A DNA stretch of 64,000 nucleotides, from the NCBI GenBank assembly GCA_052400625.1, contig JBQTGH010000002.1. One strand, 5' to 3'. The notes under the pieces were generated by a model. That model had not been told where the DNA came from, searched no databases, and saw only the letters and a list, made by a program, of their open reading frames with translations. This stretch comes from Thermophagus sp052400625 (lineage in GTDB: Bacteria; Bacteroidota; Bacteroidia; Bacteroidales; Marinilabiliaceae). The position numbers were made by a program, and so were the translations under genes. How positions within the stretch are numbered: position 1 is the first letter of the stretch; each line of letters opens with the position of its first letter. Below, piece by piece: positions 9,170 through 18,009 of the stretch.

Positions 9170-10363
9170 TTAATCTTCCAAAGAATCATCAATTCCCTTT
9201 CTTATGAGTGCCATTCGGGCAAAAAGTTCTACCATACAGGCTTCATCAAGCAGCCATTTGGGCTGCCCCTTCACACCACTACGACTTGTCCAGTCATGAA
9301 AGAAAAGTCCGTCAGAATCTGTCGCATTATCAAGGGCATAGTCTGCCCCTTTCATGATTGCATTGATGTATTTTGAATTGTTATCCACTTCAAATAATTC
9401 ATGATATCCTCTGAACAAAACAACCACAAACCAAGGCAAATCCTCAATATACGAAACATCCTGTTTCGTCCATTTCACATAATAGTTATAACTACCTTCG
9501 GCAAGTGACTGTGCATCCTTCAAGAAATGATCCTTTCCGGTAATCTTAAACAAACGGACGGCTGATTGAATCATAACCCCAGTATTATAAGTGTAGCCAT
9601 GTTTTTGTACAACACCAGCCTCTTCTTCCTTAATTAAAAGGGAATTCCAGATAATGTTTAAGGAATCATCCCTTAAATGATCCATCATCCAATTATAGGA
9701 GGCTAACCCGTAATCAAGATATTCGGCATCTGAAGTAGCCTGAAACAGTTTTAATGCCAAGACGGTTGCTTTTCCGTTAGAGCAAGCGGGCTTTTGATCT
9801 CTGACACCCTCCAGCCAGGAGACTCCTCCGCCATAATCCTCAGTCCATCCACTCTTAATGAACTCCATTATCTCTCTGGCTTTTTTTAAATAATCAGGGT
9901 TTCCGGTGACTTCAAAAGCATCCACATAATCGATCCCCACCAATCCGTTGTCATCATAATATCGGTCAGCATGATTCAGCGCAGAAGGATAAGCCTGATA
10001 ACCGGGTGGATGGCGGGTAGTATCATAATACTGCTCCACTGCAAACACCATTGAATCCAGATATGGTGAATAATAATCTGAATCCAGTTTCATAAGCACG
10101 TTTGTCGCCGAAAACACCCCACTCATAGGCCAAAGAAAAGCCACTTCCTGAGCGCTCTTTACAGAATCCTGGAAATAGAACATCTCCGGTTTATGATCCT
10201 GTGGAAAATATTCAGAAAAAAGGCCATATTCGGGCACCCTATATTTATTCCAGATTTTCAGAAACAAATCTTTTGCAGTGTCTTCATAATTTTTCTTATA
10301 GCTCCGGACACATCCTTGACATAACAACCCCGTTATTACAAATGCCCAAATCCAGAATCTCAT
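9170..10363 (-). CDS. GH76 alpha-1,6-mannanase lipoprotein
   Basis: The start is set at ATG 10363 (MRFWIWAFVITGLLCQGC), which gives a proper lipoprotein signal; the upstream in-frame ATGs would add a charged extension. The mature part is an (alpha/alpha)6 glycosidase. The paired catalytic Asp are in DRYYDDN (about residues 137-138), with family motifs GGGVSWLEG, ACSNGKA and YTYNTGVMIQ. GH76 enzymes cut the alpha-1,6-mannan backbone, as in yeast cell-wall mannan. The gene lies just downstream of the second GH76 gene with the same orientation. The two paralogues differ enough that they may work at different sites or chain lengths. Confidence 0.93.
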   Translation of the reverse strand: MRFWIWAFVITGLLCQGCVRSYKKNYEDTAKDLFLKIWNKYRVPEYGLFSEYFPQDHKPEMFYFQDSVKSAQEVAFLWPMSGVFSATNVLMKLDSDYYSPYLDSMVFAVEQYYDTTRHPPGYQAYPSALNHADRYYDDNGLVGIDYVDAFEVTGNPDYLKKAREIMEFIKSGWTEDYGGGVSWLEGVRDQKPACSNGKATVLALKLFQATSDAEYLDYGLASYNWMMDHLRDDSLNIIWNSLLIKEEEAGVVQKHGYTYNTGVMIQSAVRLFKITGKDHFLKDAQSLAEGSYNYYVKWTKQDVSYIEDLPWFVVVLFRGYHELFEVDNNSKYINAIMKGADYALDNATDSDGLFFHDWTSRSGVKGQPKWLLDEACMVELFARMALIRKGIDDSLED

Positions 10364-10416
10364 ATTTTTTTTATTACCAACCGACAGCACCATCATATAA
10401 AAACCTTAAAACCTTA

Positions 10417-11628
10417 TCAATTAAAATCTTCCTCATAAAACAGGGAAAGTGCGCCGTAAGATTCAACTACCGAAGCCTGCATCAAAAGAGAGCAGTACCT
10501 CTTAGAGTCTTCTCCAGTCCAATCTTCATAGAAAAAGCCTTCTGTAGTTCGTGCATGTTCATACCCGTAATTAATAAAATTCAGATAACTGTCGATATAA
10601 CCGCCGGCAGCATCGTAATAAGGTGCCAGATCGATATAAGCTTCCAATAGCTTGGTATTAAACCAGGGATCATGATCGGGATACGAAATAGCCATTCCGT
10701 TTCTGGGTTTTACGTAGTAATCATAAGCCCCCTGTGCGGCAGCAATTGCTTCACTAAGATACTCCTGCTCTCCGGTAATCTTAAACAATTCTATTCCTAC
10801 CTGTATCATAACACCGGAGTTGTAAGTCCACCGCGTATGATTAATATTCCCTTCAGCAGTAATACTGTTGGCATAAGTATTATTCCCTGAATCATAAAAT
10901 GTGGTTCGAACCCATTCGTACAAGCGCTTTGAAATGGAAAGTAATTCAGCCTTTTGGCTATACCCATCGGCAAGGTTATAAAACCTCAGAAAAAACAAAG
11001 CAGGATAACCATTGGAACTAATTCCTTTGTCAGAATCTGCCCCGGGATGATATACCTGATCTTCATTCCACCAGATTCCTCCACCCAACTTATCATCCTC
11101 ACCACCCATTATAAAGGGGATAATCCTTTCTGCCCTTTCCAAGTATTTATCATCAGAAGTAATCTCATATGCTTCCAATAAACTTAAACCCACAATGGCA
11201 TTGTCATCATAATAACGTGTCCCCTGGCCTGAAATTCCGTTGGTAGACGAAGAGTAGGCGCCTAGATTGTTGTCGTACGCCCCGACACTAAAATACTTTT
11301 CGTAATTATCCACTATCGAAGGATAATCTATATCATAGCCAACTTTAGCCAACATTGCTGATCCGTCAACATACCCCACATATGGCCATAAATAAGAATA
11401 GGCGGGATCATCGCTCCTGGACGGATAGCTTTCGTTCATTAATCCCCCGGAAGTGGCTGAATAATATTGATTGATTAAATTAAATATTTCTTTGCCTTTC
11501 TCATGACAAAGGGGTTCTTCTTCTTCAGGTTTATCAGGAGATTTCTCCGGCGGAATATATTCTTCCTCCTGACTGCCACAGGCAATGAGAGATAGAAAAA
11601 TCAATATGGAAAACAACTTAATATTCAT
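10417..11628 (-). CDS. GH76 alpha-1,6-mannanase lipoprotein, leader-controlled copy
   Basis: This 403-residue lipoprotein (signal MNIKLFSILIFLSLIAC, then an acidic and proline-rich linker EEEYIPPEKSPDKPEEEE) is likely surface-exposed, because acidic residues straight after the lipid Cys are a known export signal in Bacteroidota. The GH76 catalytic pair is in TRYYDDN (Asp141-Asp142), followed by LGGGIWWNE, GISSNGYPA and WTYNSGVMIQ. It probably performs the first surface cut of alpha-mannan to fragments that SusCD can import. Its ATG is preceded by the conserved 51-nt leader described separately, and it is separated from the SusE-like gene by 254 bases, so it may begin its own transcript or be post-transcriptionally tuned. 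Confidence 0.93.
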   Translation of the reverse strand: MNIKLFSILIFLSLIACGSQEEEYIPPEKSPDKPEEEEPLCHEKGKEIFNLINQYYSATSGGLMNESYPSRSDDPAYSYLWPYVGYVDGSAMLAKVGYDIDYPSIVDNYEKYFSVGAYDNNLGAYSSSTNGISGQGTRYYDDNAIVGLSLLEAYEITSDDKYLERAERIIPFIMGGEDDKLGGGIWWNEDQVYHPGADSDKGISSNGYPALFFLRFYNLADGYSQKAELLSISKRLYEWVRTTFYDSGNNTYANSITAEGNINHTRWTYNSGVMIQVGIELFKITGEQEYLSEAIAAAQGAYDYYVKPRNGMAISYPDHDPWFNTKLLEAYIDLAPYYDAAGGYIDSYLNFINYGYEHARTTEGFFYEDWTGEDSKRYCSLLMQASVVESYGALSLFYEEDFN

Positions 11629-11790
11629 TAGTATATAATTTATTTAATTCATTGGTCTAATGAAACTTGCATGACCAATGAGTTTACAGTTCATCATTTT
11701 TTGTTTCCGGCTATTTTAGTCCCTAAATATTTACTTGCAGCCTACCGGCCTATTGGCCTAATAACAAAACTTGGCCATGCTCGTTTCATT
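11626..11790 (-). promoter_or_regulatory. conserved leader hairpin (copy a) before the GH76 gene
   Basis: Counted from the start codon outward, the first 51 bases match the susC leader at 41 of 51 positions and the leader at 59940-59990 at 40 of 51, without gaps. The core on the coding strand is GGTCATGCAAGTTTCATTAG, placed 28 nt before ATG and framed by ATTGGTC/GACCAAT. A second, inverted arm at 11771-11790 pairs with 11659-11678 (17 of 20 positions), leaving a 92-nt loop. It could be an mRNA structure controlling translation, a small-RNA target or a DNA site. Confidence 0.7.
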
Positions 11791-11882
11791 TGTCAAACAT
11801 TAGTTACTGTCAAACTATTGAACGAACACTATTACAAAGTGCATAACAGTTCAGAAAAGAACTGCCATGCACGCGTTTAATT

Positions 11883-13025
11883 CTAACTTAAGGGAGTAAT
11901 ATCTGAAAACCGATGCACCATTATGCCTTGAATATTCGTGTCAATTGTAATGGTACAGGAAGTATAATCAAGGTCTCCGCTCATTTTCCACAAATGTTCC
12001 CATTGGCTCCAAGGAAATTCACCTATTTCGTAAAATGAGAGAGATTCGTCTCCGGTTGGCCTTTCAGGACTAACACCATCTTTTCTGCCCCAGCATAAAT
12101 CCTCGCCTTCAACATTTGCAATAAAATAATATCGTTCTTCTGTCCACCCGAGCCACGAAGGCGGATTTGTTTCAGGTCTGCTGGGATCTATAAAAATGAT
12201 TTCACAATCCTCAGCCTGAAAAACACCATTCCCGATATAATCGAGGTTGCCTATGACATCATAAGTAGCACCCCAAATAACTCTTACGTTGGAAATTACT
12301 TCCGTTTTTACACTAAGAGAATTAAAGTCAACAGTAATTCTGTATGGATTTGAATTTTCATCAATACTATAAGCACCCGTGCCCTCAGTCAATTTACCGT
12401 CAGAACCTGCATAATATGTAAAGAAATCTTCGCTGGTACTACTTGTGAAGTAGATATCTCCGGGAACCGGTATTTTAGTGTATATAACAAATACCCCTTC
12501 TTCTTCTTTTCTGAACTGTAATCCGCCGTTTCCGTCATTCTCGGTGGCATCTCCATATAAAAACAGTGCTTCTGGAAAGTTGTCAATGCCCTCCGGACGT
12601 GTGACAATGATTTCGTTAACTACATTTGAAGGTTGTACAACCCCCCCCTTTGAAGCCAGCACGGTCCATCTCAACTTTCCGGTACTTTCAGGAACAATTC
12701 CGGCTTTACGTGCTATGGTGTTTAGCTGGGTGTGAGTAATAGTTAATTTTGGCTGAGCTCCTAGATCGCTCAATAGCGTATCAAGTGGAGAGGAGAAGTC
12801 ACCCCCTTCTTCATCAAACAGAACCTGATAAATTACGGTAGAGCTGTCTTCAGCACCACCGCCCGTCCATGAAAATTCAACAACATCTCCTGATGACAGG
12901 TCAATGTCTACGGATTCAGGAGAATACAGGTCGGTTGGCGTATTAAATTCAGTATTTAATCTGTAATCATCTTCGCATGCCCAGATGCCTGATAAAATTA
13001 GACCTAATATTAATAACTTCTTCAT
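11883..13025 (-). CDS. SusE-like surface glycan-binding lipoprotein
   Basis: The 380-residue lipoprotein (MKKLLILGLILSGIWAC, acidic EDD after the Cys) has an N-terminal SusE-type domain (about 30-145), with the pattern DIDLSSGDVVEFSWTGG and an LTIT-x-LN strand as in SusE/SusF proteins. The rest is beta-rich, as expected of carbohydrate-binding modules. It is the third gene after SusC and SusD, exactly where a SusE-type accessory binder sits, with 22 bases between its start and the SusD stop. It would hold mannan at the outer membrane. The ligand specificity cannot be read from sequence. Confidence 0.85.
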   Translation of the reverse strand: MKKLLILGLILSGIWACEDDYRLNTEFNTPTDLYSPESVDIDLSSGDVVEFSWTGGGAEDSSTVIYQVLFDEEGGDFSSPLDTLLSDLGAQPKLTITHTQLNTIARKAGIVPESTGKLRWTVLASKGGVVQPSNVVNEIIVTRPEGIDNFPEALFLYGDATENDGNGGLQFRKEEEGVFVIYTKIPVPGDIYFTSSTSEDFFTYYAGSDGKLTEGTGAYSIDENSNPYRITVDFNSLSVKTEVISNVRVIWGATYDVIGNLDYIGNGVFQAEDCEIIFIDPSRPETNPPSWLGWTEERYYFIANVEGEDLCWGRKDGVSPERPTGDESLSFYEIGEFPWSQWEHLWKMSGDLDYTSCTITIDTNIQGIMVHRFSDITPLS

Positions 13026-13046
13026 ATCAAATTCTTATTAAGTTTA

Positions 13047-14651
13047 TCACCAGTTAGAGTTTTGGCTCAAATTAGAATTCAAATCAATCTCATTTTGTGG
13101 AACAGGCCACAAATAATGCTTTGAAGGGTCAAAAGACCTTTGTTCTATAGCAACATGACCATCATCCATGCCCTGAACGTCCTCTACTTCCATTCCGTAT
13201 ATCCATCCATCCATAACGTTCTCAGCCGTTCTCCATCGGATAATATCTTTGCGTCTCAATCCTTCAAATGCAAGCTCCGTTCGCCTCTCGTTTCTTATAA
13301 TCTGTCTTAACTCACTCTGGCTTCCGCCGGGAAAATCAAGGGCTGTGTTCTTACTAAAACCAGCTCTCTCACGCAAGGCCCGAATGGTTAGATCCCAACC
13401 TTGTTCATCCATTTGATTCATTTCTACAAGCGCTTCCGCATGCATCAATAACACATCAGCATATCGGATGAGAATAATATTCAATCCGGACATGAGGTTA
13501 GCCCGATAGTTTTTATCCCAGTATTTCTTGAGATAATATCCTGTTGCTGATACATCAGAACTGGCACCAAAGCTATCCTGCCCGCCATCTGGTTCGGTAT
13601 AAACAAAATGATCGCTGCCATCTTCCAAAGGATAACTGTTCCCGTCATAAACCACTGTTGCTTTTAGCCTGGGATCTCTGTTTTCAAATGGATTTTCAGG
13701 ATCAAAACTTGAAGCCGGAGCGTCTTCAATTCTATAGCCATCAAGTGTTATGTAGCTATCAACCAATGACTGAATGGGTGAAAGTTGCGAATAGCCTCCC
13801 AAAGAAGGGGGTAAAAAATGATATTGGACACTGTGTTCGCGGCTGGACTGAAGGTATTGCAAATCCAAAATTACCTCTGAATTATTTTCATTTTCCAGTG
13901 TGAATAATGCTTCATAATCATTAAACAAAAAAAAGGGCCCATTATTTATTATATTCTCAGTGACATCAACCAATTCGGTGTATCTTCCTTCAAAAAGCAA
14001 AATACGGGCTTTTAATGCCAAAGCCGCCCAATGAGTTATTCGCCCCACATCATCTCCACTATAAGAAGAAGGAAGATACTCATTATTAATAACCTCATTA
14101 AGTTGCTCCAACAACTCTTCAGTAATTACTGATTGTTCGGTTCTTGTTAATGTTTGAGATTGGTCAATGGATATTACTTCAGTAAAATAAGGAACATCTC
14201 CAAATTTTGAATAAAGCTCAAAATAGTGATATGCCCTGATAACAGTTGCTTCGGCAGAGTAACGGTTTAATAATTCCTGGGAAAGCTCAGGAACTTGATC
14301 AATATTATTTAACAACAGATTACAAGCTCTGATTCCGGCATACCGACTTGACCATTCTTCCTGAACATATGGTTCGGCAGTAGAATACGAACCGTTACCT
14401 ATGCTTTGATTATATGCATTAGGCACTTTGGTGTAGCCATTATCCGTCATCGCATCTGAATAAAGTACTTTCGAAGCGCTTGATAAAGTTGGATAACAAG
14501 CGTTCAAAGCATATAATGCAGCTTCCGGCTTCTGCCAGTAAGTCTTATCAGTTTCTCTGTCGTAAGGCTCCAATTCTAATTCAACACAGGATACGGCTGA
14601 AAAAGAAATTACAAGAGCCAATAGTTTAAATATATTTTTATGTGTTTTCAT
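13047..14651 (-). CDS. susD: SusD/RagB-family nutrient-binding outer-membrane lipoprotein
   Basis: I choose ATG 14651 (MKTHKNIFKLLALVISFSAVSC) over the TTG at 14669 because it starts the lipoprotein signal directly. The mature protein begins VELELEPYD. It shows typical SusD features: an N-terminal tetratricopeptide-like part with RAYHYFELYSKFGDVPYF (about residues 150-167), the ELAFEGLRRKDIIRWRTAE segment near residue 460, and a C-terminal LWPVPQNEIDLNSNL. SusD forms the lid of the SusC porin and delivers glycan fragments into it. The gene follows susC by about 100 bases in the same operon. The predicted cargo is alpha-mannan oligosaccharide. Confidence 0.96.
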   Translation of the reverse strand: MKTHKNIFKLLALVISFSAVSCVELELEPYDRETDKTYWQKPEAALYALNACYPTLSSASKVLYSDAMTDNGYTKVPNAYNQSIGNGSYSTAEPYVQEEWSSRYAGIRACNLLLNNIDQVPELSQELLNRYSAEATVIRAYHYFELYSKFGDVPYFTEVISIDQSQTLTRTEQSVITEELLEQLNEVINNEYLPSSYSGDDVGRITHWAALALKARILLFEGRYTELVDVTENIINNGPFFLFNDYEALFTLENENNSEVILDLQYLQSSREHSVQYHFLPPSLGGYSQLSPIQSLVDSYITLDGYRIEDAPASSFDPENPFENRDPRLKATVVYDGNSYPLEDGSDHFVYTEPDGGQDSFGASSDVSATGYYLKKYWDKNYRANLMSGLNIILIRYADVLLMHAEALVEMNQMDEQGWDLTIRALRERAGFSKNTALDFPGGSQSELRQIIRNERRTELAFEGLRRKDIIRWRTAENVMDGWIYGMEVEDVQGMDDGHVAIEQRSFDPSKHYLWPVPQNEIDLNSNLSQNSNW

Positions 14652-14720
14652 AGATGTACTATTTGACAATTATAGTCGTATGAGATTTGCATGTAGCAGT
14701 TTTTACACATTCTCATTGTG
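14649..14720 (-). promoter_or_regulatory. weak, diverged relative of the leader hairpin before susD
   Basis: In the susC-susD gap the coding strand reads ACATGCAAATCTCATAC at about 25 nt before the susD ATG, which resembles the core CATGCAAGTTTCATTAG of the other leaders. An inverted partner may sit near 14721-14740 (CAGGCTCTATCATGC on the plus strand). Identity is much lower than in the other copies and it needs a gap to align, so it may be a decayed copy or coincidence. Confidence 0.3.
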
Positions 14721-14757
14721 TCAGGCTCTATCATGCTTATTTTATATCACTCTTTTC

Positions 14758-17730
14758 TTAAAAATTAAGACTCAATCCCAGTGAATAAATCCTTGCAACC
14801 GGATAAATACGACCACTTCCATCGGCAGTCTCCGGGTCCCAACCTCCAATCATATCAGTTATGGTCAACGCATTTTGAAGGCTCAAATAAAATCGAAAAC
14901 TATCTACTCCTATCCATTGTGTCAGATTATTCTGGAATGTATATCCCAACTGTAGATTCTTTAATCGCAGATAAGCGGCATCCTGAATCCAAAAATCAGA
15001 TTTTGCAGCATTATTTGCAGATTCCGAACCAACGGTCAATCGGGGATATGAGGCATCCCGGTTGACCGGCGTCCATCTGTCCAAATGAAAATCAAATACG
15101 GGCCCTTCATTGTTATTATGGAATGCTTCAACAGATTCTCCTCTTAACCAAACGCTTCTTTGACCAACTCCCTGCCAGAACATGGAAAAATCAACATCTT
15201 TCCATTTGAGTGAATAATTCAACCCGAAAGTAAACCTGGGAAAAGAGTTTCCAAGAACAAATCTGTCATCGTCTTCCTTAATCAGTCCATCACCATCTTT
15301 ATCAAGGTATCTAATGTCGCCTGGTTTAGGCGTAATACCATCCAGATGAGGGCCTTCACCAACTTCATTTTCATTCTGGAAAAAGCCGTCCCAACGATAT
15401 GCATAATACGAGTTTATGGGGTAGCCCTCTTTAATTATGGTATTTATATCCCATCCATAAATCCATTCAGTCCCTTTTGTATCAACTACTTCATTTCGGG
15501 TATCCGAAATATTAGCACTTATGGTTTGTCTGAAGTTTTCAGTCCTGTGATGGTAGGTCACCGAAAGCTCCCAGCCGTAATTTTTAACTTTTCCTGCATT
15601 CTGAATCGGTGCTCCACCTCCATAAGTTCCCGGAACAGGTAGATTTATAAGGATATCTCTGGTCATATTATGGAAATAATCAAACGTCAGATTCAGAGAA
15701 TTATTAAAAAACCCTACATCTGCTCCAACATTAAACATTCTGGTGGTTTCCCACTTCAAATCTCTGTTTGCAGCGGAAAATCCAGCTATATTCACAACCT
15801 GATCACCGAAGTTGTAACCGTTGTAAACAGAAACCGCAGACTGATATTGGTAATCTCCGATTCTATTATTTCCGACAAGCCCCCATGAACTCCTTAATTT
15901 TAAAGAACTAACATATCTCTCAAGAGACGCGAAGAATGGCTCCTCGGATATTCTCCAAGCCCCTGACATTGAAGGGAACAATGCAGAACGATTATCCTCG
16001 GCAAATTTGGAGGAATAATCTTCTCTCAAATTAAATTCTAAAAGATATTTCTCCCTGAAATTGTATCCGAGGCGACCAAACAATGAATAAATAGACCAGT
16101 CACTAGCCCAACCCTGATTTTGAGTATCTTCTGTTTGAGAACCGGCCATTATATCATATTGAGCCTCTTCGGTAATGCGGTAGGTAGAAAAACTATTATT
16201 GCGGCCTCCTTCATAAGAATATCCTGCCATTGCGTTAATAGTATGGTCATCAATTACTTTCTCATATTTTAAAATAATATTGGAGGTCATATTTTGAATT
16301 CTACCAAAATTCTCGGTCATCCTGTTTTCCTGGTCTCCGGAATCCTCCAGTGCCTTCCTGTTTTCATGCATCCTGTTATTATACAACTGTCCGCCGATCA
16401 TTCCATTAAGATTTAATCCCTTTAGGATTTTCAACTCAGCGTTAAAAACGCCGGAAAGGTCTCCGTTAGAGTTTTGCCGATATCCCCCATGCTCTAATCG
16501 TTGCAATGCATTACTATTACTTCCGCTCGGATAAGTGTATTCCCCGTTCTCATCGACAACGGAATATATTGAAGGCATACGTGTAGCCTGTTCTATAATC
16601 CATTCTGTCCAATAAGCATGGTCTTTAATTTCATTCCTGGTATAAGCAACTTTGGCTCCAATACTTAGTTTATCAGATATTTCATGCTCCAGATTAAAAC
16701 GTGCATTATACTTTTTCAATCCATAAGATGGTCCTTCAAAAAGGCTGGACTGGTCAAGAAAACCAAAAGAAGTGAGAAACTTTGTCTTTTCATTTCCTCC
16801 ACTAAAAGACAAATTTTGAGATTGCTGGGGAGCTGCGGATTTATAAATTTTTTCCATCCAATTCACATTAGGACCTTCACCACTACGATAATAATTTATC
16901 TGCTCCGGGGTAAAAGCAATCTTTCTTCCTGAATTGACCAGCGCTTCATTTCTTAACTCGGTGTAAATCCATGAATCCACAATGTCGGGTAAAAAGGTGG
17001 CTTCCTGCAGTCCATAATTGAAATTATAATTCACCTTTGTTTTGCCCGCTTCACCTTGCTTGGTAGTAATTAAGATAACGCCGTTCGATGCTCTTGAACC
17101 GTATATGGCTGTTGATGAAGCATCTTTTAGAACAGAAATGCTTTGTATGTCGGCTTGATTAACATTCTGAATATCACCGATAATTCCATCTATTATCACC
17201 AATGGATCATTGTTATTCAGGGTATTCAACCCTCTGATATTAATGGAAGGTCTATTCCCGGGCTGTGAGTTCGATTGCTGAATTATCAATCCCGGGGTTG
17301 TTCCCTGAAGAGCTTCAACAACATTATTTACAGGTTTTCCTTCTAAAGCTTCAGGTGTAACAGATGAAACAGCTCCGGTCAGGTTCACTTTCTTCTGCGA
17401 TCCGTAACCTACTACCACAACTTCTTCAAGTCCAAGAGTTGATTCGCTCATTGTTACATTTACCACCTGTCTTCGATCTAAAGGCACTTCCTGCGTCTCC
17501 ATTCCGATAAAAGAAAAAACAAGAACTTCATCTAAATCCGTTACCGTTAGAGAAAAATTACCTTCCTGATCGGTAATAGTACCTTCATTTGTTCCTTTTT
17601 TTAAAACATTGACACCCGGAATTCCTTCATTCCCGGTATCCGTAACTTTACCGGTAACCTGAAATTGTTGTGCTAACCCAAGCACAGGTCCCGATAAAAA
17701 AATCAGAATTAGAATCAAATGCTTTTTCAT
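14758..17730 (-). CDS. susC: SusC/RagA-family TonB-dependent transporter
   Basis: This 990-residue outer-membrane protein has a signal peptide (MKKHLILILIFLSGPVLGLAQ), a carboxypeptidase-regulatory-like domain (about 22-100; VTGKVTDTGNEGIPGVNVL), the SusC-family TonB-box region LEEVVVVGYGSQKKVNLTGA (about 112-131), a plug with SINIRGLNTLNN and VLKDASSTAIYGSRASNGVI, and a 22-strand barrel ending in aromatic LGLSLNF. It imports oligosaccharides together with SusD using TonB energy. It is the first gene of the mannan operon, with a 5' leader of about 160 nt that contains a hairpin and a predicted TAnnTTTG promoter. No extra N-terminal signalling (FecR-interacting) domain is visible, so control probably does not use an ECF sigma factor. 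Confidence 0.97.
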   Translation of the reverse strand: MKKHLILILIFLSGPVLGLAQQFQVTGKVTDTGNEGIPGVNVLKKGTNEGTITDQEGNFSLTVTDLDEVLVFSFIGMETQEVPLDRRQVVNVTMSESTLGLEEVVVVGYGSQKKVNLTGAVSSVTPEALEGKPVNNVVEALQGTTPGLIIQQSNSQPGNRPSINIRGLNTLNNNDPLVIIDGIIGDIQNVNQADIQSISVLKDASSTAIYGSRASNGVILITTKQGEAGKTKVNYNFNYGLQEATFLPDIVDSWIYTELRNEALVNSGRKIAFTPEQINYYRSGEGPNVNWMEKIYKSAAPQQSQNLSFSGGNEKTKFLTSFGFLDQSSLFEGPSYGLKKYNARFNLEHEISDKLSIGAKVAYTRNEIKDHAYWTEWIIEQATRMPSIYSVVDENGEYTYPSGSNSNALQRLEHGGYRQNSNGDLSGVFNAELKILKGLNLNGMIGGQLYNNRMHENRKALEDSGDQENRMTENFGRIQNMTSNIILKYEKVIDDHTINAMAGYSYEGGRNNSFSTYRITEEAQYDIMAGSQTEDTQNQGWASDWSIYSLFGRLGYNFREKYLLEFNLREDYSSKFAEDNRSALFPSMSGAWRISEEPFFASLERYVSSLKLRSSWGLVGNNRIGDYQYQSAVSVYNGYNFGDQVVNIAGFSAANRDLKWETTRMFNVGADVGFFNNSLNLTFDYFHNMTRDILINLPVPGTYGGGAPIQNAGKVKNYGWELSVTYHHRTENFRQTISANISDTRNEVVDTKGTEWIYGWDINTIIKEGYPINSYYAYRWDGFFQNENEVGEGPHLDGITPKPGDIRYLDKDGDGLIKEDDDRFVLGNSFPRFTFGLNYSLKWKDVDFSMFWQGVGQRSVWLRGESVEAFHNNNEGPVFDFHLDRWTPVNRDASYPRLTVGSESANNAAKSDFWIQDAAYLRLKNLQLGYTFQNNLTQWIGVDSFRFYLSLQNALTITDMIGGWDPETADGSGRIYPVARIYSLGLSLNF

Positions 17731-17832
17731 TCGTATAAATTTTAATTAAGTCTTTGGTTTAATGGAACTCGCATGACAAAGGATTTATACATTATTTTTT
17801 GTGATATACTCACATTGTCATGCTCGTTTCAT
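17728..17832 (-). promoter_or_regulatory. conserved leader hairpin (copy b) before susC
   Basis: The first 51 bases upstream of and including the start codon match copy a at 41 of 51 positions with no gap. The core (TGTCATGCGAGTTCCATTAA on the coding strand) starts 28 nt before ATG and is framed by a short CTTTG/CAAAG stem. A distal arm at 17815-17832 pairs with 17762-17779 (15 of 18 positions, including eight or more consecutive pairs, GCATGACAA), leaving a 35-nt loop. Since the predicted promoter lies further upstream, this element should be part of the susC mRNA leader. Confidence 0.75.
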
Positions 17833-17893
17833 GTGATCCCTTTGTTTGTATTGAAAATTTAATTTGTTCATACATTAATTGGATTTTGTACTA

Positions 17894-17924
17894 CAAATGT
17901 ATGTACAATTATATATTTCGCAAA
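17894..17924 (-). promoter_or_regulatory. predicted Bacteroidota promoter of the mannan operon
   Basis: On the coding strand a -7 box TACATTTG (17901 down to 17894) fits the TAnnTTTG consensus. A -33 TTTG (17924 down to 17921) lies 19 bases upstream, the spacing known for Bacteroides primary-sigma promoters. The transcript would start near 17887, giving a leader of about 157 nt before susC. The -7 box overlaps the palindrome at 17898-17907. Confidence 0.6.
17898..17907. promoter_or_regulatory. putative GntR operator 1 (TGTATGTACA)
   Basis: TGTATGTACA has the TGTA-nn-TACA dyad and inner GT/AC spacing common in HutC-type GntR operators. An identical copy occurs at 18000-18009 and a 9-of-10 match in the other orientation at 17865-17874. 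It overlaps the predicted -7 box of the susC promoter, an arrangement suited to repression. Confidence 0.5.
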
Positions 17925-17993
17925 TATTTTTTTGAATTTTTTACATAAAAAGAATAATTAAGAATAGTTTTATATTGTCGAGTAAAAGTTTTA

Positions 17994-18001
17994 TATATTT
18001 G
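17994..18001 (+). promoter_or_regulatory. possible promoter -7 box for the GntR regulator
   Basis: TATATTTG fits TAnnTTTG and points toward the regulator gene about 155 bases downstream. There is no good -33 TTTG at the expected spacing. Its last two bases overlap the operator copy at 18000-18009. Confidence 0.35.
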
Positions 18002-18009
18002 TATGTACA
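18000..18009. promoter_or_regulatory. putative GntR operator 2 (TGTATGTACA)
   Basis: This is an exact second copy of the 10-mer at 17898-17907, 102 bases away, sitting on the regulator's side of the divergent region. It would allow autoregulation of the regulator gene, or DNA looping between the two sites. Confidence 0.5.

Noticed and set aside
11659..11790. Inverted repeats considered as an invertible promoter
   Set aside because: The arms differ at the centre (TT versus GA), the enclosed 92 bases have no TAnnTTTG box in either direction, and no invertase is seen; kept only as an alternative to be tested by long reads.
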